DNA from: Wansuia hejianensis
Lineage (GTDB): Bacteria > Bacillota > Clostridia > Lachnospirales > Lachnospiraceae
Assembly (NCBI RefSeq): GCF_014337215.1
Contig: NZ_CP060635.1
Coordinates: forward strand, 1,873,501 to 1,937,500
Length of the DNA: 64,000 bases
Direction of reading: 5' to 3'
The notes under the pieces were generated by a model. That model did not search any database. It saw nothing but the letters and a program-made list of their open reading frames with translations, and had not been told where the DNA came from. The position numbers and the translations under genes were made by a program. Positions 52,091 through 59,732 of this stretch are shown one piece after another. The number at the start of each line of letters is the position of its first letter. The first letter of the stretch is position 1.

Positions 52091-54487
52091 ATGGAAAAAG
52101 CTTATCTAACCAGAATTGAAGCTTTGAGGAAACAGTATTTGGATACCCGTGTAGACATGGATGTCTACAACGCCAAATACCTCACCGAGGGTTTTAAAGA
52201 GAGCGAAGGGGAACCCTGGATCATTCAGAAGGCAATCGGATTTCAGCATCAGTGCCTCAAGAAGAACATTTTCATCCAGGACAATGAACTGCTGGTAGGC
52301 GGCGCTGCCTTCAAGCCACGCGCCGGGATTCTCTGCGCGGACAGTTCCTGCTCCATCCTCGACCGTGAGCTGGATACGATCAGTACCCGCAAATTTGACC
52401 CCTTCTTCTTAAGCGAAGAGGGCAAAAAAGTGTTTAAAGAAGAGGTTTCCGACTATTGGAAAAACAAATGTTTACTTGACCGCTGGAAAAAGCTTGCGCC
52501 GGAAGACATGTGTACCCTGCGGGATAACGGCATGATCTATATCGACCGAAAGGCTGTCCGCGGCTATGGCGAGACCACTCCCGACTGGCCGATGATCCTG
52601 TCCAAGGGTGTGGGCGGAATCAGAAAAGAAGCGGAGGAAGCTCTGGCACAGCTGGATGATTCCCATGTGGGAGATCTGGAAAAAATGTTTTTCTACAAAG
52701 CCGAAATCATCGCGGCCGACGCGATTATCGCCCTGGCACACCGCCATGCAGACCTGGCAGAACAGATGGCCGCAGAGTGCAAGGATGAAAAACGCAAAGC
52801 AGAGCTGCTGAAGATTGCCGAAGTCAACCGCTGGGTGCCGGAACATCCGGCGCGCACCCTGTATGAGGCGCTCCAGTCCATGCTCACTTATGAGTATGCT
52901 ATTTACATGGAGCAGAACGCTTCCTCCTACAATCTCGGACGGATCGACCAGTATATGTATCCTTACTACAAAGCCGATCTGGACGCCGGCAGGATCACAC
53001 CAGATGAGGCCCAGGAGCTGTTTGACTGCATGTGGATCAAGATCGCGGAGCTTTCCCTGTTCCAGGACGAAGTGACCGCTCAGTTTGCAGCCGGCTACTG
53101 TATTACGGTTCAGGTCTGTGTCGGCGGAATTGACCAGTACGGCAATGACGCCACCAACGACGTTTCGTACATGGCAATTCAGGCTACACAGGATGTCCGT
53201 TTCAAGGAGCCGAACCTGTCCATCCGGTACAATATCTCCAAGAATCCTGATTCTCTGCTGAGAAAAGGATGCGAAGCCATCCGCGAAGGGCTTTCCATGC
53301 CAGCTGTCTATCATGACGACGCCGGAATCCGTATGGTCCTGAACAAGGGCGTGCCCCTGTCAGAGGCCTGGGATTGGAATCCCTGCGGCTGTGTGGAGAC
53401 CAACCTGGCCGGCCGCATGAAGCAGTATACGGATATGGCGGATATCAATATGGGCGGCATTGTTGAGATGGCTCTCAACAACGGTGTGTCCCGCATCACC
53501 GGCAAACGGTGCTCCGTTGAGACCGGTGATCCCAGGGATTTCAAGACCTTCGAGGAGTTTTACGAAGCCATCAAGACCCACATCCGCTACTTTGTAGATG
53601 TGGTCGTTTCCGGTAACCAGCTGCTGGATTATCTGAGCATGAATTACCGTACGGTACCCGTTCTGTCACTGGGCTATCACGACTGCATGCTCCGGGGCAT
53701 CGACTATTCCAACGGCGGCGCTAAGTACAACTGCGGCGGCGGCGTCATCACGGTAGGGCAGGCTGATATCATCAACTCCATCGCGGCTGTCAAGTACCTG
53801 ATCTATGATGAGAAAAAGCTTACCATGGATGAATTGCTAAAAGCCCTTGACGCTAATTTTGAAGGCTACGAAGACGTCTATCAGATGTGCATGGACGCCC
53901 CCAAATACGGCAACGATGACGAACGCGCAGACTTCTGCGTAGGGGAGACCTTTACTTATGTAACTGATATCTTTGAGAAATACAATACCAAGTTTGGCAA
54001 AATGACCACCGGCATGCTTCCTGTATCCGGCAATACCCCCATCGGCGCTTGGGTCGGCGCGCTGCCTTCCGGCCATTATGCCGGAACGCCTCTGACAGAC
54101 GGCATCGGCGCTACCGGCGGAACAGATGTGAACGGGCCTACCGCACTGTTGAAATCTGTCAGCCATATTCCACACGCGCGGTTTACTCAGGGAACACAGC
54201 TCAATATGAAGATCGAGCCGGCGATCCTGAAGGGTGAAGAGGGACTCCGCAACATGATGAACATGTTAAAGACCCAGTGCACGCTGGATATTTACCATTC
54301 ACAGTTCAACGTGGTAGACAAAGAGACCCTTCTGGACGCCCAGGCGCATCCGGAAGCGCACCGCGACCTTTTGATCCGTGTTGCCGGATATACAGCTTTC
54401 TTTGTAGAACTCGGCAAAGAGGTGCAGGACGAGATCATCGGCCGTACTGAGATTTCTTCCTGGAGCGGTGGCTGCTGCGGCAGATAA
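52091..54487 (+). CDS. Glycyl radical enzyme of the eliminase (dehydratase/lyase) type, substrate unknown
   Basis: A 798-residue GRE. The radical glycine is G766 in RVAGYTAFF, and the thiyl site is C434 with E436 in NPCGCVETN. These positions match the glycerol dehydratase, hydroxyproline dehydratase and choline lyase clade rather than pyruvate formate-lyase, which has paired cysteines. Fourteen residues after C434 is D448, as in glycerol dehydratase. Where dehydratases usually have GH before a PDY-like stretch, this protein reads GETTPDW (160-166), so Glu161 may replace the active-site His. The C terminus ends in SSWSGGCCGR. The next genes are its activase and an EutH-type permease. An amino alcohol is a plausible substrate. 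Confidence 0.9.
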   Translation: MEKAYLTRIEALRKQYLDTRVDMDVYNAKYLTEGFKESEGEPWIIQKAIGFQHQCLKKNIFIQDNELLVGGAAFKPRAGILCADSSCSILDRELDTISTRKFDPFFLSEEGKKVFKEEVSDYWKNKCLLDRWKKLAPEDMCTLRDNGMIYIDRKAVRGYGETTPDWPMILSKGVGGIRKEAEEALAQLDDSHVGDLEKMFFYKAEIIAADAIIALAHRHADLAEQMAAECKDEKRKAELLKIAEVNRWVPEHPARTLYEALQSMLTYEYAIYMEQNASSYNLGRIDQYMYPYYKADLDAGRITPDEAQELFDCMWIKIAELSLFQDEVTAQFAAGYCITVQVCVGGIDQYGNDATNDVSYMAIQATQDVRFKEPNLSIRYNISKNPDSLLRKGCEAIREGLSMPAVYHDDAGIRMVLNKGVPLSEAWDWNPCGCVETNLAGRMKQYTDMADINMGGIVEMALNNGVSRITGKRCSVETGDPRDFKTFEEFYEAIKTHIRYFVDVVVSGNQLLDYLSMNYRTVPVLSLGYHDCMLRGIDYSNGGAKYNCGGGVITVGQADIINSIAAVKYLIYDEKKLTMDELLKALDANFEGYEDVYQMCMDAPKYGNDDERADFCVGETFTYVTDIFEKYNTKFGKMTTGMLPVSGNTPIGAWVGALPSGHYAGTPLTDGIGATGGTDVNGPTALLKSVSHIPHARFTQGTQLNMKIEPAILKGEEGLRNMMNMLKTQCTLDIYHSQFNVVDKETLLDAQAHPEAHRDLLIRVAGYTAFFVELGKEVQDEIIGRTEISSWSGGCCGR

Positions 54488-54553
54488 TCCATAACAGTTC
54501 AGCCTTCCGGCTTTACTGTCACAAATTATCTCATCTTCTGGCTTAATACAGAC

Positions 54554-54592
54554 AGGAAAGGGCTTCCGATAAATTGACAGAAGCCCTTTCCT
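54554..54592 (+). promoter_or_regulatory. Intercistronic hairpin between GRE and activase
   Basis: AGGAAAGGGCTTC (54554-54566) pairs perfectly with 54580-54592 (13 bp). It is followed by CTATTTCATG, too short a T run for a strong terminator. It may reduce read-through or stabilise the GRE message, giving much enzyme and little activase. Confidence 0.65.
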
Positions 54593-54616
54593 ATTTCATG
54601 AAAAAGGAATATTATT

Positions 54617-55402
54617 ATGATGAATAATAACTACGAAGGACACGACCTGAAGGGAACCATCCTCCGCTTAGAACGCAGCTCCATATACGACGGGGACGGC
54701 TACCGCACCGTCGTTTTCATGAAGGGCTGCCCGCTCCGCTGCCAGTGGTGTTCCACACCCGAAAGCCAAAATTATAAGATCGAAGAGGCAGAAGGAAATA
54801 CATACGGCAAAATCATGACTGTCGAAGAAGTGCTGAAGGAAGTCCGCAAGGACATCCCGTTTTATTTCCATTCCGGCGGCGGAATGACCATATCGGGCGG
54901 CGAATTACTCAGCCAGGCTGAATTTGTCCGGTGTCTTCTCCAGCGCGCCCGCTGGGAGGCCATCGACACTGCCATTGAAACCACGCTTTTTGGGGATTGG
55001 GAGACAGCCGAACCCATTCTGCGGGCTTCCAACACAGTATTTGTGGACCTGAAAATCACAGACGACGAGAAGCACAGGGAATATTGCGGCGTTTCAAACA
55101 AACGGATTCTGGAAAATCTCAAAAGAGCCGGAACCATGAACGCAGACTACAGGCTGATCGTCCGCACGCCTTTGATCCCGGGAGTCAATGACTCTGAGGC
55201 AGAACTGGAACGGATTGGCCAATTCTGCGCACAGCTCACGAACCTGCATCACTTCCAGCTTTTACCCTATCACCGGCTTGGCACTGATACTTACCGCAAG
55301 CTGGGGCGCCCGTACCTTCTGAAAGATTTGCGCGCCCCTTCTGCCGATCACATAGAATGGTGCCGGGAAATTACCGGAAAATATGTCAAGACTGTGATTT
55401 AA
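54617..55402 (+). CDS. Glycyl radical enzyme activating enzyme (radical SAM)
   Basis: A 261-residue radical SAM enzyme that abstracts hydrogen from the GRE glycine. The 4Fe-4S site is CPLRCQWC (Cx3Cx2C, about residues 37-44), and the SAM-binding GGGMTISGGELLSQ comes near residue 92. Between them there is no cysteine-rich ferredoxin insert of the kind found in CutD-, HpdA- and other eliminase activases; the layout is that of PFL-activase. It is 129 bases after the GRE and 16 bases before the permease gene. Confidence 0.9.
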   Translation: MMNNNYEGHDLKGTILRLERSSIYDGDGYRTVVFMKGCPLRCQWCSTPESQNYKIEEAEGNTYGKIMTVEEVLKEVRKDIPFYFHSGGGMTISGGELLSQAEFVRCLLQRARWEAIDTAIETTLFGDWETAEPILRASNTVFVDLKITDDEKHREYCGVSNKRILENLKRAGTMNADYRLIVRTPLIPGVNDSEAELERIGQFCAQLTNLHHFQLLPYHRLGTDTYRKLGRPYLLKDLRAPSADHIEWCREITGKYVKTVI

Positions 55403-55418
55403 AAGGAGACTCTGTATT

Positions 55419-56609
55419 ATGGAAATATTAACCTCTTCCCTGCAGGAGTTCTGGTCCACATTTTCTCTCAGCAAGCTGATCATGCTGCTCATGGTCATTT
55501 TTATGATTGTCGGCGGCATCGATAAAATCCGCGGCAACAAGCACGGATACGGAGAACGGTTTGACAGCGGATTTCAAGCGCTCGGTGACCTGGCGACCGC
55601 GATGATCGGCATGATTGCCCTGGTTCCGGTGATTAAGATCGTTCTGGGCAACATTTTGGGATCATTTTTCAGCATGATTGGCGCCGATCCCTCTCTCTTT
55701 GCCGGAATTGTCCTGGGCATGGATCTGGGCGGCTATCCTCTGGCCATGGAGCTGGCCCGTTCAGAAGCAGTCGGTCTATTTACAGGCATGATCGTGGCGG
55801 CAGTCATGGGCATCAACGTGGTGTTCAATATCCCGGTCGGCATGGGAATCATTCAAAAGGAAGACCATCCCTATATGGCTACCGGCATCCTAATCGGCTT
55901 CGCCACGATCCCTATTGCCTGCATCGCAGGCGGCGGGGTCATGATGGCCTCCGGCTTTGAACTGACCGCCGCTGATATACTGTTCAACACCATTCCAGTC
56001 GCGGTTGTATCCATCCTGATCATTCTGGGGCTGATATTCGCCCGGAACAAGATGCTGAAGGGATTCATTCTCTTCGGAAAAGGCGTGACCGCGCTGGTGA
56101 CCTTCGGAACTATGGTAGCCGTATTCCAGTATCTGACCGGAATCCGTCTTCCCCTGTTTCACGTGATGGTAGAGCCGGACGCCAGCGGCGTCATTCCTCT
56201 GCTGGACGGCATCCAGGTGGTGGGCGGCATCGCCCTGGTACTGCTGGGCGCTTTCCCCATGGTGACTTTTATCACTCGCAAATTCAACGCGCCTCTCCAA
56301 AAGCTGGGCAAAAAACTGGATCTGGACGAGCACAGCATCGCCGGGCTGATCGCCAACCTGGCGAACAATATCCTGACTTTCCAGCTTCTGAAAGATATGA
56401 GCCCCAAAGGGAAGATATTCAACTGTGCCTTTACCGTTTCCGCCGCCTTCCTCCTGGGCGATCATCTGGGCTTCGCCGCCAACGCCAACCAGCAGATGAT
56501 TGTACCCATGCTGGCGGCAAAGCTTGCCGGCGGCATCACTGCCCTGCTTCTGGCCTCCGTTTTATGGAAGAAACTGCTTCCGGGGCCCGAGACTGTAAAA
56601 TCGAATTAG
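55419..56609 (+). CDS. EutH-family amino-alcohol permease
   Basis: A 396-residue membrane protein with about 10-11 helices. It has VGGIDKIRGNKHGYGERFDSG near residue 30, LGMDLGGYPLAMELA and the C-terminal FLLGDHLGFAANANQQMI, all typical of the ethanolamine transporter EutH. Here it lies in a GRE operon with no eutBC ammonia-lyase or microcompartment genes. It probably imports the GRE substrate. Confidence 0.9.
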   Translation: MEILTSSLQEFWSTFSLSKLIMLLMVIFMIVGGIDKIRGNKHGYGERFDSGFQALGDLATAMIGMIALVPVIKIVLGNILGSFFSMIGADPSLFAGIVLGMDLGGYPLAMELARSEAVGLFTGMIVAAVMGINVVFNIPVGMGIIQKEDHPYMATGILIGFATIPIACIAGGGVMMASGFELTAADILFNTIPVAVVSILIILGLIFARNKMLKGFILFGKGVTALVTFGTMVAVFQYLTGIRLPLFHVMVEPDASGVIPLLDGIQVVGGIALVLLGAFPMVTFITRKFNAPLQKLGKKLDLDEHSIAGLIANLANNILTFQLLKDMSPKGKIFNCAFTVSAAFLLGDHLGFAANANQQMIVPMLAAKLAGGITALLLASVLWKKLLPGPETVKSN

Positions 56610-56622
56610 AAAAGGAGTTTTC

Positions 56623-57270
56623 ATGGAACGAGACGTAAAAAAAGAATATACCGCTTCCATCATTCGCATGGAATGGGAGCTCTTTGACAAAGTACAGAAC
56701 ATCGGCGGACGGGCCTCTTGCCAGGACCAATGGTCTACCTTCCAGATCATGCGTTCCAGCCAGCTTCTGGCTTGGACGCCTGAACTTTTAAGCAGCTACC
56801 AGAACGACCTGCTGGAAGCCAAAGCCGCCGGGCGGAACCCACTCAGCGAGAAATACGGCTATATGATGGAGCGCACCCGTCCCGAAGAGTATGAAGGAAT
56901 CCGGCATCTGCTGCCTCCGCCCAATGAAACCAAACGCAGCCTGGCTGCATCCATCTGCCAGACCCAGGTTTCCTGGCAGGAGGAGCTCGCTGACCGATGG
57001 CCTTACCTGGCCCACCGGGGACGGGCCATCCATTCCCGGGAGGACAGTTCCCGGGTCACTTCCTTTGAGACCTACCTGTGGGGAGAGCTGCAGACCTATT
57101 CCGAAAGAACTCTCAGGCTTTACGCCAGTTATGTGGAGGAATTGAAGCAAAAAGGCGAAAATCTCAATCAGCTCATCCTGGAACATACTGTCACACAATA
57201 CGGATACCACACTCTGGACGAGGCTGAGGTCAGCCTGAAAAACGCTCAGTCTTCCCCGGCCCATCATTGA
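56623..57270 (+). CDS. DUF4125-family protein
   Basis: A 215-residue soluble protein beginning with SIIRMEWELFDKVQNIGGRA and containing CQDQWSTFQIMRSSQL, the most conserved part of DUF4125. Helix-rich, with no known catalytic motif. It is 13 bases after the permease, with AAAGGAG before the ATG, and ends the GRE operon before a good terminator. Function unknown; likely an accessory to the pathway, alongside the divergent DUF4037 and TPR proteins. Confidence 0.78.
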   Translation: MERDVKKEYTASIIRMEWELFDKVQNIGGRASCQDQWSTFQIMRSSQLLAWTPELLSSYQNDLLEAKAAGRNPLSEKYGYMMERTRPEEYEGIRHLLPPPNETKRSLAASICQTQVSWQEELADRWPYLAHRGRAIHSREDSSRVTSFETYLWGELQTYSERTLRLYASYVEELKQKGENLNQLILEHTVTQYGYHTLDEAEVSLKNAQSSPAHH

Positions 57271-57313
57271 ATCGCAGAACGCGCGCAGCATTTTATGATC
57301 CTAAAAGCACAGC

Positions 57314-57352
57314 AAGTCCCACCAGCCAATCCTCTGACTGGCGGGACTTTTT
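57314..57352 (+). terminator. Terminator of the GRE operon
   Basis: AAGTCCCACCAG (57314-57325) pairs with CTGGCGGGACTT (57338-57349) apart from one A/C mismatch, followed by five T and CTTTGG. Confidence 0.85.
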
Positions 57353-57371
57353 CTTTGGCTTATACGAAATA

Positions 57372-57455
57372 TTTTCCTAAAATATTTCCTATAAGCTCTT
57401 GTAAATCCGTCATTTCCTGGTATAATAGAAGAAAAATATTCCTAAAAGGAAATAG
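57372..57455 (+). promoter_or_regulatory. Alcohol dehydrogenase promoter with repeated TTTCCTA-type motifs
   Basis: TTGTAA (57399-57404), 16 bases, TATAAT (57421-57426). Around it are TTTTCCTA (57372-57379), ATATTTCCTA (57382-57391), CATTTCCTGG (57411-57420), and TATTCCTAAAAGGAAATA (57437-57454), a near palindrome. This arrangement suggests a regulator bound at several sites, probably one of the XRE-cupin proteins downstream (inference). Confidence 0.55.
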
Positions 57456-57698
57456 CAAGGAAACTCTGTGGCAACCCTTGCGGCGCTCTGCAACGGCCCC
57501 GGACCCGAACAGCTTCACCCAACAATAGGCCGTATCTCCTGCAGAGCAGGACAAAGCGGTACAGGCTGATCTTTTCTCACCGCCCGCAATTTCACCCGTT
57601 GTTCATGCACACGCGCAGGATGTGAACTGCTGCAGTCACGTTTGGCTCTGCAGCGTGTGTATAACATAACAAAAACTATATGAATGGAGGAAACACAA
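57427..57698 (+). promoter_or_regulatory. Long foldable leader of the alcohol dehydrogenase gene
   Basis: About 265 GC-rich untranslated bases. CTGCAGAGC (57539-57547) can pair either with GCTCTGCA (57485-57492) upstream or with GCTCTGCAG (57645-57653) downstream, giving exclusive folds. TCCTGCAGAGCAGGA also forms its own small hairpin, and GTTCA/TGAAC (57601-57627) another. No T-run terminator is seen, so any switch would act on translation or stability. I do not recognise a known riboswitch class. Confidence 0.4.
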
Positions 57699-58880
57699 AT
57701 GGACAATTTTACTTTCTACAGCCCGACCTGGTTCCAGTTCGGAAAAGACGCAGAGGCTCTGACCGGCGCATGTGTTAAGAAATTCGGGGGCAAAAAAGCG
57801 CTCCTGCACTACGGCGGTGGTTCTGTAGTACGTTCCGGACTCCTGGACAGAGTAAAAAAATCTCTGGATGCAGAGGGCATCTCCTACGTTGAACTGGGAG
57901 GCGCAAAGCCGAATCCTTTAAGCGGAAAGGTTTATGAAGGCATCGAGCTGGCACGTAAGGAAAAAGTAGATTTCGTAATCGGCATCGGCGGCGGAAGCGC
58001 CATCGACTCTTCCAAGGCCATCGCCTTTGGCGCACTCTATGATGGAGATTTCTGGGACTTCTATGACGGAACACAGGGACAGGTTCAGGAATCTCTGCCG
58101 ATCGGCGTCGTCCTGACTCTGGCGGCTACAGGAAGCGAAGCTTCTACCGACGCTGTTATCACCAACGAAAACGGCATGTACAAGCGCTGCGCAGACGGCG
58201 ATGTGCTTCGTCCGAAATTTGCTATCATGAACCCTGAACTGACCTGCACACTCCCGCCCTATCAGACTGCCAGCGGCGCATTCGATATGCTGTCTCACTG
58301 TATGGAACGCTATTTCAGCCATACGCCGGAGGTTGAGTTCACAGACCGCCTGCTTGAAGCCTGCATGCTGACCATCCTGAAGGAAGGAAAACGTGCGATG
58401 CTGGAGCCAGATAACTATGACGCACGCGCAAACCTGATGTGGTGTGGAACTATTTCTCATAACAACGTAACCGGCGTCGGCCGTGCGCAGGATTGGGGCA
58501 CCCATCACATGGAAAATGAGCTGTCCACCCACTACGGATGCTCTCACGGAGCCGGACTCGCAATTCTGACCCCGTCCTGGATGAAATATGCGATGAAGAC
58601 CCAGGGAACCGAGCGTTTTGTAATGTTCGCCACCCGGATTTTCGGCTGCCAGATGGATTATGAACATCCCGAAGCAACAGCCCTGGAAGGCATCGAGCGT
58701 CTGCAAGTATTTATTAAAGATGTCCTGAAGCTGCCCACCACGATCAGCGAGATCGGCGGTAAGATGGAAGATGTTCCGGAGCTTGCAAGAAGTATGTTCC
58801 ACGGCGCTCCGAACCACGGTAACTTCGTGAAGCTGACACCGGAAATTGCGGAAGAAATCTACCGCGCCGCCATGGAATAA
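57699..58880 (+). CDS. Iron-containing alcohol dehydrogenase
   Basis: A 393-residue group III alcohol dehydrogenase, similar in layout to BdhA/YqhD-type butanol dehydrogenases. The nucleotide-binding GIGGGSAIDSSKAIAFG lies near residue 92, then LAATGSEAS. Metal ligands come from GAFDMLSHCMERYFS and from HHMENELSTHYGCSHGAGLA. It reduces aldehydes with NAD(P)H. The start is ATG 57699 with GGAGG 9 bases upstream. As the gene after the GRE operon, it most likely disposes of the aldehyde the GRE releases. Confidence 0.9.
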   Translation: MDNFTFYSPTWFQFGKDAEALTGACVKKFGGKKALLHYGGGSVVRSGLLDRVKKSLDAEGISYVELGGAKPNPLSGKVYEGIELARKEKVDFVIGIGGGSAIDSSKAIAFGALYDGDFWDFYDGTQGQVQESLPIGVVLTLAATGSEASTDAVITNENGMYKRCADGDVLRPKFAIMNPELTCTLPPYQTASGAFDMLSHCMERYFSHTPEVEFTDRLLEACMLTILKEGKRAMLEPDNYDARANLMWCGTISHNNVTGVGRAQDWGTHHMENELSTHYGCSHGAGLAILTPSWMKYAMKTQGTERFVMFATRIFGCQMDYEHPEATALEGIERLQVFIKDVLKLPTTISEIGGKMEDVPELARSMFHGAPNHGNFVKLTPEIAEEIYRAAME

Positions 58881-58913
58881 TCAATACAAGCAGAAATACA
58901 TAAGAAAACGCTC

Positions 58914-58963
58914 CTCCGCAGGGGGACTATAAGATCTGCGGAGCGCCCGGACGGGCGCTCCGC
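58914..58963 (+). terminator. Overlapping hairpins between the dehydrogenase and the XRE gene
   Basis: GCGGAGCGCCC (58938-58948) pairs perfectly with GGGCGCTCCGC (58953-58963) around GGAC. Alternatively CTCCGCAG (58914-58921) pairs with CTGCGGAG (58936-58943), which uses the same bases. No T run follows, so it may be a weak terminator, RNA end or attenuator. Confidence 0.5.
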
Positions 58964-59003
58964 ATGTAACATTCAGACCTATTTTAAGCAAAAGGCGGGT
59001 AAT

Positions 59004-59588
59004 ATGGAAAACAAACAGAAAAACCGCGGCGCTCGCCTAAAAGCCTGGCGTCAGAGCAGAGGATTAAAATTAAAGGATTTAGCTGCCCGGACAGGTCTTT
59101 CCATCGGTTTTTTAAGTAAGATTGAAAACGGTACGGGAAATCCTTCCGTTGATAATATTCAGAAAATCTGTTACGTGCTGGGAGTGACTCCCAACGATCT
59201 GCTGACCCAGAAAAGCGAAGAAGAGCTGTTGATCCACGTCTACCAGAACAGCTCCTATGTCCTGCGAAGTTCGGAACGCTGCCTGCTCTATGATTTTTCG
59301 GGAAGCGTACGCCTGGAATCCATTTTCGAAGGAAATTCCAATTTTAAAGTAAATGTCATGACGCTGACCGGCGGAGCCCAGGAACAGTACAGCGCCATGC
59401 ATAGCTATGATGAACTGGGGGTTGTCGCAAGCGGCTCCATGTCCGTAACCTTTGAAGACGAAACAAAATATATCCTGAATCCGGGAGACGCGCTGATGGT
59501 CCGCGCTAACCAGCATCATACGGTGGCTTGTGCCTCCGAAAAAGAATGCGTCAGCTACTGGGTGGAAATCTCCAGTAATAACGGCTGA
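59004..59588 (+). CDS. XRE-cupin transcriptional regulator (first of a pair)
   Basis: A 194-residue regulator. An N-terminal helix-turn-helix (KLKDLAARTGLSIGFLSKIE) is followed by a cupin sensor, with YILNPGDALMVRANQHHTVA near residue 155. It follows the dehydrogenase on the same strand and is convergent with a paralogue at 59733-60314. Both share SVDNIQKICYVLGVT/SINNIQKICYVLGIT and a KxEEELL segment. It probably reads a pathway metabolite in its cupin and controls the dehydrogenase or GRE promoters. Confidence 0.88.
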   Translation: MENKQKNRGARLKAWRQSRGLKLKDLAARTGLSIGFLSKIENGTGNPSVDNIQKICYVLGVTPNDLLTQKSEEELLIHVYQNSSYVLRSSERCLLYDFSGSVRLESIFEGNSNFKVNVMTLTGGAQEQYSAMHSYDELGVVASGSMSVTFEDETKYILNPGDALMVRANQHHTVACASEKECVSYWVEISSNNG

Positions 59589-59626
59589 ACTCCGGCATCC
59601 AGAAGCATTATAACTATAGAAACAGA

Positions 59627-59676
59627 AGGACGTCTGAAAGCCAGGATAATCCCAGCTCTCAGCCGTCCTCTTTTTT
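59627..59676. terminator. Terminator between the convergent XRE genes
   Basis: AGGACGTCTGA (59627-59637) pairs with TCAGCCGTCCT (59659-59669) with one mismatch, followed on the plus strand by CTTTTTT. Confidence 0.7.
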
Positions 59677-59732
59677 GATCTGTTTTTCTTCTTGTGAAAG
59701 ACTCTCACGCGCAAAAAACGTTCCGGAGCGCC

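Noticed and set aside
52472..53314. Long minus-strand ORF opposite the GRE
   Set aside because: Shadow frame of a well-conserved enzyme gene; no start signal.
52091..54487. Pyruvate formate-lyase assignment for the GRE
   Set aside because: The thiyl site has CGCVE with Glu two residues after the cysteine, not the adjacent Cys-Cys of formate-lyases, and the neighbours do not fit pyruvate metabolism.
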